64,000 bases of DNA from Candidatus Heimdallarchaeota archaeon LC_3 (GTDB lineage: Archaea > Asgardarchaeota > Heimdallarchaeia > Hodarchaeales > LC-3). This document shows, piece by piece, positions 27,917-37,060 of this stretch; within the stretch, counting starts at the first letter, position 1, and each line of letters starts with the position of its first letter. A program made the position numbers and the translations under genes. Below the pieces are notes generated by a model. It was not told the origin of the DNA, searched no databases, and saw only the letters and a program-made list of their open reading frames with translations. Location of the stretch: the NCBI GenBank assembly GCA_001940645.1, contig MDVS01000004.1, forward strand, positions 1 to 64,000, read 5' to 3'.

Positions 27917-29314
27917 ATGCTTAATGCATTTACAGCTGAGGAGTATTTTCTTCTCTCTCTTGTTATTATATTACTAGTGCTTACCAATGCATTCTTCGTC
28001 GCTTCAGAGTTTGCTCTAGTATCTGTTCGACATAGTAGAATTGATGAATTGATTAATAACGGTAATAAAAGAGCCAAAAGGGTAAAAAGAGTAATAGAAA
28101 AACAAGATGATGTAATTTCAGCAACTCAACTAGGTATAACATTAGCATCCTTGGCTTTAGGGTGGACTGGTGAATTAACACTCGAAAGTTTTTTCTCCGG
28201 ACTTGATTTGGATAACATTTTCGGTGATGGTACAACCTTCGGACTTAGTGCAGTGATAGCATTCATGTTAATCACTTATATGCATGTAGTGTTGGGTGAA
28301 TTAGCTCCAAAAAGTTTAGCGCTACAACATGCTGAAGAAACTGCTCTCTGGGTAGCATGGCCTATGGAAAAATTTACACAACTAACCAGACCTCTAATCA
28401 TACTTTTTAATGGGACAGCATGGTTAATTTTAAGAATTTTTGGAGTTAGACCCCTCTCAGGGCATAGATTAGCTCATTCAGAAGAGGAATTGAAATTATT
28501 AATTTCCCAAAGTGAAAAAGCGGGGTTATTAGAATCAAAAGAAAGTGATATACTTCAAAAAACATTTGATCTACCAGACACAATGATTAGAGAAATAATG
28601 ACTCCTAGAGTGGAATTGGTCATTATTTCTGTTGAAGACCCATTTAAAGATATAGTTAAACTTGTTCGGGATTCTGGTCATTCCCGTATTCCTGTATATG
28701 AGGATAATAAAGACAATATAATTGGTCTTTTATATGCTAAAGATCTCTTGAAGTATTATGCAATTCATTTAGAAAATTCTAGTGGTTTATCTAGTAATAA
28801 TAACCCTAGTATTCGTGATATTCTTAGAAAACCTGATTTCGTTCCAGAAACTATGTTTGCTCACAAATTGTTAACACAATTTCAATCATCAAAACGTCAA
28901 GTTGCAGTTGTAACTAATGAATTTGGAGGTGTCGAAGGAATAGTATCCCTCGAAGATATTTTAGAACAATTAGTTGGTGACATACAGGATGAATACGATT
29001 CTGAATCCCCAGAAATCACTAAAATGGATGAAAATTCATCTGAAGTAAGTGCACAAACTTCTTTAGAAGACTTCAATCAATATTTCAAAACTAAATTCGA
29101 ATCAGAACAATCAGTTACTATTGGTGGATATCTCGTTGAAAATATTGGAGAATTACCGGAAGAAGGAGAAACCCATCACCTTGAAAATATCACATTTAAA
29201 ATAGCAAAAAAGAATGGGTTTCGAATTGAAACACTAATAGTAGATAAAACAGAATCGCTACTTCCTGAAGAGGAGGAAAAACAAGTCAAGAATGGAAAAA
29301 AAGTGGATAAATAA
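27917..29314 (+). CDS. CNNM/CorC-type membrane protein (DUF21, CBS pair, CorC_HlyC domain)
   Basis: This 465-residue protein has the layout of the CNNM/CorC family often annotated as haemolysin TlyC. An N-terminal transmembrane DUF21 domain (about residues 1-190) has four hydrophobic segments and FFVASEFALVSVRHSRI. A CBS-domain pair follows (about 205-340, with IMTPRVELV and DSGHSRIPVYED), then a CorC_HlyC domain (about 355-450). Family members export or regulate magnesium and other divalent metals, with ATP binding in the CBS pair. The haemolysin label is historical. A promoter should lie in the 240-bp gap after the permease repeats. It converges with the VWA gene, 5 bp apart. Confidence 0.92.
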   Translation: MLNAFTAEEYFLLSLVIILLVLTNAFFVASEFALVSVRHSRIDELINNGNKRAKRVKRVIEKQDDVISATQLGITLASLALGWTGELTLESFFSGLDLDNIFGDGTTFGLSAVIAFMLITYMHVVLGELAPKSLALQHAEETALWVAWPMEKFTQLTRPLIILFNGTAWLILRIFGVRPLSGHRLAHSEEELKLLISQSEKAGLLESKESDILQKTFDLPDTMIREIMTPRVELVIISVEDPFKDIVKLVRDSGHSRIPVYEDNKDNIIGLLYAKDLLKYYAIHLENSSGLSSNNNPSIRDILRKPDFVPETMFAHKLLTQFQSSKRQVAVVTNEFGGVEGIVSLEDILEQLVGDIQDEYDSESPEITKMDENSSEVSAQTSLEDFNQYFKTKFESEQSVTIGGYLVENIGELPEEGETHHLENITFKIAKKNGFRIETLIVDKTESLLPEEEEKQVKNGKKVDK

Positions 29315-29319
29315 AGTCT

Positions 29320-30597
29320 CTATTCATCTAATTTCATTTTCACAGTTATCTGGAAATCTTTTGCGAGAGAATCATAGAATTTAACTAATGATTCTAAATC
29401 TTCAGCCATTAGAGCTCCCCCTTTACCTGTTTCACCGAGTTTGTTTAACATAAGTTTATCCGCTTCTCCAAGGCCAATGAAGTATGTAACGGTATCAGGA
29501 TGAGCAATAATTTGTCTTTTAAGTACAGGTATTGGATTAACGGGAATATCTGGAGTATCACCGCCTTTGTTAGGTGCTCCATCTGTTAACACAATAATCA
29601 TTGTTGGATTCCGCTTTTGAATTACTTGATTCTCTGCAAAATTCTCTATAGCGTTAAAGGCCTCATTAACTGCTCCGGATAAGAAAGTAAGACCTGAGGA
29701 ACTTTGGCTTTTTTCAGCAACATGATTAATTATTGATTCTATTCCTGCTTTTTTCGTTTCTCCTACCGCTTTAATCACTTTATTCCCGCCAACTTCAAAA
29801 GTTTCTACTTCAGAGGAAAAAGTTTGAATGATAATTTGTTCCCCGAAACCTTTTGCTATTTTTAAGCTTAAAAATAACATTACTGCCATCGCAGCTGCTT
29901 CTGCGCGTGAAACTTTTTCACCCTCCTCGAATAATTCTAGAAACTCTTCTATTTCTGGGTTAAGTTCAATTCCTTTACGTAAACCTTCTAAAGCACCGGA
30001 TATATTTTCCACTTTCATGTCACGTTTGGTCATTGATCCAGAAACATCTAATACTAAAACGGCATTAAATGCCATTTCTGTAAATGGTACAACGTCTAAT
30101 TTGATTTCTCTCCCGGTTGGATCAATTAAACCACATTGTTGGCCTGTTAAATTAGGTTCGGATTCTAGAAAACGAATTTTTAAGGAACCAACTTCAGTTT
30201 CTGGCCAGTTTATAGAAAGGCTAGGATAGACTAATCGATTTTTTAAAACTGTTGCTAATTGATTGAAATTTTCAGCAATCCAAAGAATTACTTGTTCAAT
30301 TTCTTGTCCTTCTAAAGGTTCTATTCCAAGTTTTACTCGTTGTAAACCCTGAACTTCAGCGTCAAAAACTTCAATCTCATCACCATCATTCAAATTTGAT
30401 GACTCTAAAACAGCTCCATCCACTGCAATAAAGCCCGAGTCAACTTCATCAGACGAGAGGATTTGAACTCCAGCCCAATCTTCATATTCAGATTTAATGA
30501 CAATGAAATCAAACTCATTGAGGGTCAAATCAGCTAAATCTTCAGCGTTAAGATACGCTCGTCCTTCGATATTTCCAGCATTAATGATATTTAACAT
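29320..30597 (-). CDS. VWA-domain protein with N-terminal barrel-like region
   Basis: This 425-residue cytoplasmic protein has a von Willebrand factor A domain (about 178-425) with an intact metal site D184-x-S186-x-S188 in LDVSGSM and a later VLTDGAPNKGG. Such domains bind protein ligands through a metal ion. The N-terminal 170 residues show the strand pattern of a double-psi barrel followed by a second small domain, similar in outline to the substrate-binding N-domain of Cdc48/p97. That is a guess from pattern alone. It is the last gene of the five-gene minus-strand set that begins with a small GTPase at 36743, after a 63-bp gap. Confidence 0.8.
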   Translation of the reverse strand: MLNIINAGNIEGRAYLNAEDLADLTLNEFDFIVIKSEYEDWAGVQILSSDEVDSGFIAVDGAVLESSNLNDGDEIEVFDAEVQGLQRVKLGIEPLEGQEIEQVILWIAENFNQLATVLKNRLVYPSLSINWPETEVGSLKIRFLESEPNLTGQQCGLIDPTGREIKLDVVPFTEMAFNAVLVLDVSGSMTKRDMKVENISGALEGLRKGIELNPEIEEFLELFEEGEKVSRAEAAAMAVMLFLSLKIAKGFGEQIIIQTFSSEVETFEVGGNKVIKAVGETKKAGIESIINHVAEKSQSSSGLTFLSGAVNEAFNAIENFAENQVIQKRNPTMIIVLTDGAPNKGGDTPDIPVNPIPVLKRQIIAHPDTVTYFIGLGEADKLMLNKLGETGKGGALMAEDLESLVKFYDSLAKDFQITVKMKLDE

Positions 30598-30660
30598 TTT
30601 TTTATCCTACTCTTTACTCTGTAACGGATTTAAATTTAAAATGTTTGGATTTCGGTTAAC

Positions 30661-33600
30661 CTAATTAACAACAAATTCCAGATGTTCAGAAATTAAATTG
30701 TTTGGAACTAATCCATCTTTTCCAGAGATTTCCACATCAATTTTAAACTTTCCAGTGGAATTGATTTTTAAGTTAAATTTAGAAAGGATTTTTGTTTGAC
30801 CCGCGTAGGTGATTGTACGTTTTAACCGATCCTTAGTTAATACTTTTTTTGAGCTTTTAGCAGCTTCGGTAATTTCTTGTAGGAAGAAAACAATTTCTGG
30901 GTCTCGTAATATCCCATTAAATTTGATTTCAGGAAGAAACTGATATTTTTGCTTTCTTTTTAATTTGTCTTCATCCCATCCAAGGAGACTCCATTCTACT
31001 AAAGGAACTTTCCTAGGTAAAAATTCTAGAAATGACCATGTGGCACTGTCTTTTTCTCTTCCTTGTAACACTGCACCTAATATTACTCTTCCAAGGTGGA
31101 TATTTGGCGAAATAAAAATGTGATCTTTAATTTGGAGATTTGTCTCATTCTTTGTTTTTATATTAGTTTCAAATAATTTGACCATTCCTGTTTGATTAAA
31201 AACCAAAACTTGTAACGAACTCTTGTAATTATATTTTTCGGCTATATTTATATCGACCAGAAAATTAGAGGATCCCAATGTTTCATCAATCTCAAAATCA
31301 TTAATTAAAATACCTAAATCATTCAATTTTTTTGCTTTGGGTATTTCTATAACTTCTTCATGGAGGACAGTTATATCAGTCCTTCTAAATTCTAGTCTTA
31401 TTCTTGTCAATCTTGGTACTTCTTCTATATTGATAAGAATAGGAAAAATGATGATTTTTTCTTGGATCTGGTTATTAAATTGAAATGGCCCATAATCATA
31501 GATAAAATTTTCTTTATTTTTTGTATATAAAAGCGATACGTAATAATTTCGGTTTAAAAATTCTGAAATTTCTGATCTCTCAATTTCCATTTGTAGCAAG
31601 GCAAAGAAATGAGTACGGAAATCTTGAGGGATGATGTTTAATTTTACTTTACCCGTTTTCTTCAGCTTTCGATTTTTTAAGTAAAAATCTACTTTTTGTC
31701 TTCTCTTATAATACGATAAGCTTTTCCGCTTTTTATTCATTACGTCTGTTAATCGATTCCGAAGTAACGATTCTTTAAGATCAATTACTTTTGCTTTAAA
31801 GAGTGAAGAATGGATTAAATCTTGTGTAGCTTGAGGATTTTTATTGATTTTTCCTTTTTTGCCAGAATCTATTTTTTTAAGTGTTTTTGCTTGAATATAA
31901 TTTGAGATGAGATTTTGCTTCTTTTTCTCCATTTCAATTTTATTTTCAATAGATTTATTCTTTTTAGTTTCTAATGTAACTTTCCGTTGAAATACATCTA
32001 ATAATTGTCTTTTTTCGGGTTTTCTAGTTCTAATTCCACTTTTTTTAACCTGAATATTATAAATTTTCTTTGATAATCTTGTTTCTATAGTAACTGGAGT
32101 AACTACTTGTTGTATAGGTATTGATCTTTCATTTTTTTTTGCAATTTTTATTGCTGGCTCACGTTTTTTCTTAGTAGGGACCTTTACTTTAATCTTTATC
32201 TTTTCAGTGTCTTTTGAAATAATTGTTTTCTGTCTCTGGTTGATATCAACTTTTTTAAACTGCCTTTTAACTGATACTGTTGTGGTTTTGGTTTTAACAT
32301 CATAAATATTTTTTGTTAAACTCTTGAAGTCATTAAAAGACATTTTTTCTAAGGATTGGAAATAATTTTGAACTTCATCCAAAATAAGGAAGAAATTCCT
32401 TTTACCACCATTTCTACTCTGAACCTTCCATCGATACATTAAAAGATCTGCAATATTATATGGTCCTTCAATGTAATTTGTTCCCACAAAAAATGAAAAA
32501 AATGGTTTGATGTATTCTTCATAACCCTCTAGTGACGTAATTTCTGATTCTAAATAGAATAATAATGATAATACAGCTTCGAAGATTTTTTTATTTTCTT
32601 TTTGTGTTATGGGGGAATAATTATAAAACTTTCCAAAATCCCCATCAATTTTGGTATCAGAAGAAAAACTTCCATGCATTCCGAAATCTATAGCTTTTAA
32701 TCTTAGGTTAAATAAGTTTAGGGACGATACTTCAGGAATTTTTCCTTTTAATTTTTGCGCTTTTAGACAAATTGCTTGTAATATAAGAACCATGGCCAAA
32801 TGCATTTCAATATATGGATTGGTATCAAAAAACCTCAATTCAATTGTATCATAATCAGTAAAAGGATTTACATCGACAAATCTATCTTCAGGAGGTTCTT
32901 TTTTTACATAACTAGCAAAATCTTTTCTTTTGCTATTCATTGGCATCCATGGGAGATAATTGACACTATTCGGGCCTAATTGACCTGTGTTATATTTTAA
33001 TCTTATTGATCTTGTTGAGTTTTTAGGGATAATTCTTATTTTTTCATTCTTTAACTCTTTGATTATAACATCGCCAGTTGGTGCTCCTTCAATAAATGGT
33101 GAACAAGCTGTTAAAGCTATTAAATGGGGAACAAAATTTCTGATAAGATTGTATGCAGAAATCCTCTCATTCAGTGTAAGACCGTTGATATGACAATGGA
33201 TACCACAACTAAGTCCGCTTCTAAATTCTTCTTCTGAAGGGTGCAAACCTAAAGGTAATAATTTAATTCCATATTCAGAAAGAGCTTCCGAAACTGACTC
33301 ATATAGGGTTTCAATCCAGAATTTGATTTCCTCCATCATTTCACAAGGAGGTAATACCATTTCAAGTAACCAAGTAATCTGTGAAATGTTCGGATCGGGA
33401 CCTATGGCATTTGTTGGGAAGATCTTTTTATTTACGACATAATCTATTGTGATGAATTTGAGATTTAGATCTCTTTTCTTTTCTTCTACAATTCTAACAT
33501 TTTTGATCTTTTTTTTAATATAATCAGGAGTATTAGGACTTTTTGGGATTGCTGATAAAAATTGGAATGCCTTTTCAAACATAACATCCCAACTTTTTAG

Positions 33601-33687
33601 TAAATATTCTCCTACGATTAATTTACTAGTTTTAATGTCTACTAAATGATTTTCTATTTCTAAACCATGGCTGAATGGTAATCTCAT
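30661..33687 (-). CDS. GCS2-type glutamate-cysteine ligase-like protein with long C-terminal extension (1008 aa)
   Basis: Residues 1 to about 440 match the GCS2 carboxylate-amine ligase family. Landmarks are SHGLEIENHLVD at the start, CGIHCHINGL (metal and ATP site), ACSPFIEGAPTG, and FTDYDTIELRFFDTNPYIEMH. Family members ligate an amino group to a glutamate side chain using ATP. The rest is unusual: a strongly lysine-rich linker (about 455-690) and a beta-rich region of about 300 residues with no recognised family. The start overlaps the stop of the amidohydrolase gene by four bases, so the two are translationally coupled. A joined peptide- or isopeptide-forming and -cleaving role is possible, but the substrate is unknown. 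Confidence 0.8.
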   Translation of the reverse strand: MRLPFSHGLEIENHLVDIKTSKLIVGEYLLKSWDVMFEKAFQFLSAIPKSPNTPDYIKKKIKNVRIVEEKKRDLNLKFITIDYVVNKKIFPTNAIGPDPNISQITWLLEMVLPPCEMMEEIKFWIETLYESVSEALSEYGIKLLPLGLHPSEEEFRSGLSCGIHCHINGLTLNERISAYNLIRNFVPHLIALTACSPFIEGAPTGDVIIKELKNEKIRIIPKNSTRSIRLKYNTGQLGPNSVNYLPWMPMNSKRKDFASYVKKEPPEDRFVDVNPFTDYDTIELRFFDTNPYIEMHLAMVLILQAICLKAQKLKGKIPEVSSLNLFNLRLKAIDFGMHGSFSSDTKIDGDFGKFYNYSPITQKENKKIFEAVLSLLFYLESEITSLEGYEEYIKPFFSFFVGTNYIEGPYNIADLLMYRWKVQSRNGGKRNFFLILDEVQNYFQSLEKMSFNDFKSLTKNIYDVKTKTTTVSVKRQFKKVDINQRQKTIISKDTEKIKIKVKVPTKKKREPAIKIAKKNERSIPIQQVVTPVTIETRLSKKIYNIQVKKSGIRTRKPEKRQLLDVFQRKVTLETKKNKSIENKIEMEKKKQNLISNYIQAKTLKKIDSGKKGKINKNPQATQDLIHSSLFKAKVIDLKESLLRNRLTDVMNKKRKSLSYYKRRQKVDFYLKNRKLKKTGKVKLNIIPQDFRTHFFALLQMEIERSEISEFLNRNYYVSLLYTKNKENFIYDYGPFQFNNQIQEKIIIFPILINIEEVPRLTRIRLEFRRTDITVLHEEVIEIPKAKKLNDLGILINDFEIDETLGSSNFLVDINIAEKYNYKSSLQVLVFNQTGMVKLFETNIKTKNETNLQIKDHIFISPNIHLGRVILGAVLQGREKDSATWSFLEFLPRKVPLVEWSLLGWDEDKLKRKQKYQFLPEIKFNGILRDPEIVFFLQEITEAAKSSKKVLTKDRLKRTITYAGQTKILSKFNLKINSTGKFKIDVEISGKDGLVPNNLISEHLEFVVN

Positions 33688-35135
33688 TTTTGTTCCTCCT
33701 CCATAGTTATTTCTACTCTTGATTTAAAATACCGTTCATAATCTTTTTTCGTTAAGTCCTTTTTTTCAAAATCAGTGTAGCATTCGTCATCTACATGAAT
33801 TAAATGCATTTCAAGTGAACTTTGATGAAAAAGTTTTTCTTTCTTGATTATTTGAGAGGAAATAAAATTTATCTTCATTCCTGGATTAATTATTTCTTTC
33901 CCAGTTTCTTCTTCATCTTCGATATTTTCAACCTTTTCCTGAGAATAAAAGAAACTAACAGTATCGATGACAGGAACATACGATGTTTCTTTATAAATTT
34001 TATTAAATAATGATAAATCAAAAGAATAATTATTTTTCAAAACAAAATTATTCTTTGTTACTTGTAATCTAGTCTCTTGATTTATTGATAGTGGTTTAAG
34101 TAGTTTGATTTGGTTTTTACCCAATATTTTTCTTATAATTTCAACTATTTCTCCATGACTGTCGTTTTTTAAACCATCCCACCACTTATTTGATAAAAGA
34201 TATTTCCAGAAATCTAAAACTTGCAGCCATCCAAAATAATTAGCATCTGATCCAAATAAAAGTTTATTACTCCAGCTATTGTCATCAAATGTTTCGATTA
34301 AGTTTTTAAAAAGTAATTCAACATCCTCGCCTCTACAACCTGAGGTTTCTCCATAAATATAAGGTAATTTTAGAAAGTTTGCGATTTTTTTATTTGAATA
34401 GTCGAATGCAAGATGTCCAAGGATCACTTTTAGTTGATTTTCATGGTTATCAGCTTTTAATTTATCATATACGTTTGTACTCACAGTAACAATATCTTCA
34501 GCAATATTTGTATTCGCAGTGTCAAAAATGATTGGTAAATTTAGTTTTGCTGCTGTTTTAAGGACTTCTTCTACTTCTGTTGAGTTAACTTTTTCCGCAA
34601 AATGTTGCGAAAGTGGGTGAAGTTTAAGGCCTTGTGCACCTGAGATAGCCGCACGTTGAAGTTCTTCACAAGCTAAGCTACCATCTTTTGGATCAACACG
34701 GCAATATGGAAAAGTACGAATAGAATTTTCTATTGAATAGCACCTAGATAGTAAAAAATCATTTGTTTGTTTAAAAGAAGGTGTTGTCTTATCTTTTAAA
34801 ATATCACTGAATGGAAAAACAACTATACCATCGATCACATCACCATTTATTAATGATTTCTCTAATGGACTGATTAAATCTTTGAATTTTTGTATATTCC
34901 CATAAAATGATCTTGTGGTGATTGTTAACGCGTTTTCTTCAGAATTTAGTCTTCTAATTTCAGTTCCGACTTTGTTATACATATCAATTGTATCAAGAAT
35001 CGTATTTTGCCTAATAGTTTTTCCTTTCGTAGTTATTATTGCTTCTTTTCCGAGATGAGTATGGGCATCAATTACAAGAATTAAATTCTTATCTGAACCA
35101 TTACCATTAGGATCATTAAAAGCAATTTCTAACAT
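33684..35135 (-). CDS. Amidohydrolase-family TIM-barrel protein
   Basis: This 483-residue protein belongs to the metal-dependent amidohydrolase 2 group. Visible motifs are IDAHTHLG (HxH metal ligands near residue 24), GLKLHPLSQHF, a VILGHLAF segment with the next histidine, and LLFGSDANYFGW carrying the catalytic aspartate. The barrel ends near residue 340. The last 140 residues are an extra domain with no recognised family. Substrates in the group range from amides to decarboxylated acids. Coupling with the GCS2-like ligase by a four-base overlap suggests a shared pathway or a complex. Confidence 0.85.
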   Translation of the reverse strand: MLEIAFNDPNGNGSDKNLILVIDAHTHLGKEAIITTKGKTIRQNTILDTIDMYNKVGTEIRRLNSEENALTITTRSFYGNIQKFKDLISPLEKSLINGDVIDGIVVFPFSDILKDKTTPSFKQTNDFLLSRCYSIENSIRTFPYCRVDPKDGSLACEELQRAAISGAQGLKLHPLSQHFAEKVNSTEVEEVLKTAAKLNLPIIFDTANTNIAEDIVTVSTNVYDKLKADNHENQLKVILGHLAFDYSNKKIANFLKLPYIYGETSGCRGEDVELLFKNLIETFDDNSWSNKLLFGSDANYFGWLQVLDFWKYLLSNKWWDGLKNDSHGEIVEIIRKILGKNQIKLLKPLSINQETRLQVTKNNFVLKNNYSFDLSLFNKIYKETSYVPVIDTVSFFYSQEKVENIEDEEETGKEIINPGMKINFISSQIIKKEKLFHQSSLEMHLIHVDDECYTDFEKKDLTKKDYERYFKSRVEITMEEEQK

Positions 35136-35162
35136 AAAATCACATGAATAATATTTTTCTTC

Positions 35163-36107
35163 TTATTCAGCTACATCATGAGCTAAGAGGTTTCTGAGAA
35201 AGGATTGAGAATTTCTCAATAAGATATCTATACCAGAATCATCATAATAAGTAGTAAAATAATCTTGTGGATCAAAAGATTGAGTATTAATATTAGAAAT
35301 AATATAAATCATCATTGTAAATGGAATCAAGAGAAAATTTCCTTTTAAAGAGAGGCTGTAATAAAAATCTTTTCCCATTTTGTAGGAATAGACGAATTCA
35401 TGTTCAACGAATTTATTCAACCTAGTAGTTATTCTAGATTCACCTAGACGATCTTGAAGTTCATTTTTATTCAATCCCTTTTTCAAAGACAAGTGATCTA
35501 TAAGTAACTCCTCAAAAATTTTCAAGCTATTTCCATCTTTGTCACTAAAAATTGACGGAAATTCCCAGCCTAATAAAAACTTTCCACGGATTTTCTTAAG
35601 ATCATCTTTTTTCCTAACCTGAGTTTGCATTTTCTTGAATACTGATTGAACAGTAAAGATATTTCGACTTAAAAAGCGAATTAATTGTGAAATTGATTGA
35701 GACGTAAAGATTGGCTCTAATTTTGCTTTATCAAATGCGAACTTTTCTGGTTCATGAATTATAAATAAATAAAGCAAAGCAATCTGGCCTAATAGAGTTA
35801 AGCTATGATAAGAAACTTCTTCTTTTCCTAACATTGAGTCTTCTATTTTTTTAACCATATTTTCTTCAATAAGAGTTTTTACCTGTCTGTTAAAAGTCGC
35901 GTTGGTCCATTCTGTTCCCGAAAGATGGCTTGTTAAAGGGATTAAAGCATCCAGAGTATTGTAGTCATGCAACTCTCCAAAGCCAATTGCTAACAGAACA
36001 ACGCCTCTTTTTGGATTTTCAATTGATTTAAATATCCCATGCATTACTGTATATGGATTAATCTCAATATTAGCTTCACTTTCACTCTGAGCCTTTGAAC
36101 TAGCCAT
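35163..36107 (-). CDS. Winged-helix protein of unknown function
   Basis: This 314-residue protein appears to hold two winged-helix modules. One lies near residues 45-115 (LTSHLSGTEWTNATFNRQVK followed by a wing) and one near 205-265 (LSLKKGLNKNELQDRLGESR). There are no cysteines arranged for metal binding, no signal peptide and only a moderately hydrophobic segment near 270-290. It could be a transcription regulator or a protein-protein adaptor. It lies 27 bp upstream of the amidohydrolase gene and 48 bp downstream of a GTPase gene, within the same operon. Confidence 0.7.
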   Translation of the reverse strand: MASSKAQSESEANIEINPYTVMHGIFKSIENPKRGVVLLAIGFGELHDYNTLDALIPLTSHLSGTEWTNATFNRQVKTLIEENMVKKIEDSMLGKEEVSYHSLTLLGQIALLYLFIIHEPEKFAFDKAKLEPIFTSQSISQLIRFLSRNIFTVQSVFKKMQTQVRKKDDLKKIRGKFLLGWEFPSIFSDKDGNSLKIFEELLIDHLSLKKGLNKNELQDRLGESRITTRLNKFVEHEFVYSYKMGKDFYYSLSLKGNFLLIPFTMMIYIISNINTQSFDPQDYFTTYYDDSGIDILLRNSQSFLRNLLAHDVAE

Positions 36108-36155
36108 AAAACGTTCCTACTGTTGTCTTAAATAATAATACATAGTTGACATTAA

Positions 36156-36743
36156 TTAGAAAAATGACCCATATCCGGGTTTATCTTGTGCGCATAAAGA
36201 AATTATTGCATTAAAACAGTTTTGATTATACTTTTTAAATTCATCTTCATCTTTAGGAATACCAATGGTTGGATAAAACTCAGGAATCATAACTCCAATG
36301 TCATTTTTGAAAAAATCGATAGATTTTTCCTTATATGATTTAAAATTTTCTGGTGCAAGATCGAATTTATTAAAAATTAAAACCACATTTTTTGTTGGGA
36401 TATTTGCTATATTGAAAAAGACCAATTGTCCTTCGAGATCCGCACTCAAATCTACAATACAAAGAAAACGGCTAGCGTTTCTAAGAACATAATCACGATA
36501 ATAAGTTGTAGATGGGTTTTTATGACCACCAGTACCATATAATACATGGATAAATCCTTGATAGGTAAATCTAAGAAAATCTACTGTAATTGTTGTAATT
36601 TTTTCTCTGCCATCATCAGCAGGACCACCTCCAGGTAATTTCTTTAAGACTCGATCTCCCTTCTCCTCTAATATATCTGAAAAAGTTCTAAAACAACTTG
36701 TTTTCCCACAGTCAATTTCTCCGAGTATTCCAATAGAAACCAC
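36156..36743 (-). CDS. MglA-like small GTPase with an atypical switch II
   Basis: This 195-residue GTPase resembles the archaeal COG2229/MglA-like group. G1 is G8-EIDCGKTS, the switch I threonine sits in TITVDFLRF, and G4 is N125-KFD. The G3 region, which is normally DxPGQ, reads Y69-GTGGH, so the metal-contacting Asp is absent and Gln is replaced by His, as in EF-Tu-like proteins. Hydrolysis may be slow or depend on a partner. The start is a GTG at 36743. It is the first gene of a minus-strand operon leading to the winged-helix, amidohydrolase, GCS2-like and VWA genes, and may control them. Confidence 0.8.
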   Translation of the reverse strand: MVSIGILGEIDCGKTSCFRTFSDILEEKGDRVLKKLPGGGPADDGREKITTITVDFLRFTYQGFIHVLYGTGGHKNPSTTYYRDYVLRNASRFLCIVDLSADLEGQLVFFNIANIPTKNVVLIFNKFDLAPENFKSYKEKSIDFFKNDIGVMIPEFYPTIGIPKDEDEFKKYNQNCFNAIISLCAQDKPGYGSFF

Positions 36744-37060
36744 TTTAATCTGTTACTCCATCTCTTGATAAGGTTGATAAATATTCGTTATTAACGATTT
36801 ATATAGAATTTTCTTTCTTTTAAATCATTTCAATTTCAGATTTTGCATTTTTTAAAAGATTTTGTTTTAATTTTATTTATCTTTCTTAATTTAATTTGGA
36901 AATAGATTTAAAACTAAGTTTAAAATCGATAAGTATTATTAAAAATTATAAATTATTTTAATCCTTTTTAATCTTGTAATTCGTAAATATAGTCAAATTC
37001 TTAACACAAAAGGATAATAATTTTTTATAAATAAAAAAGCGTTCAAACAGGTTTCTTTTT
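36744..37060. other. Divergent promoter region between GTPase operon and HerA-like gene
   Basis: This very AT-rich DNA has many TATA-like runs, for example around 36790-36800 and 36940-36960. It must hold promoters for the minus-strand GTPase operon and the plus-strand ATPase. No gene, RNA motif or clear inverted repeat was recognised. Confidence 0.4.
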
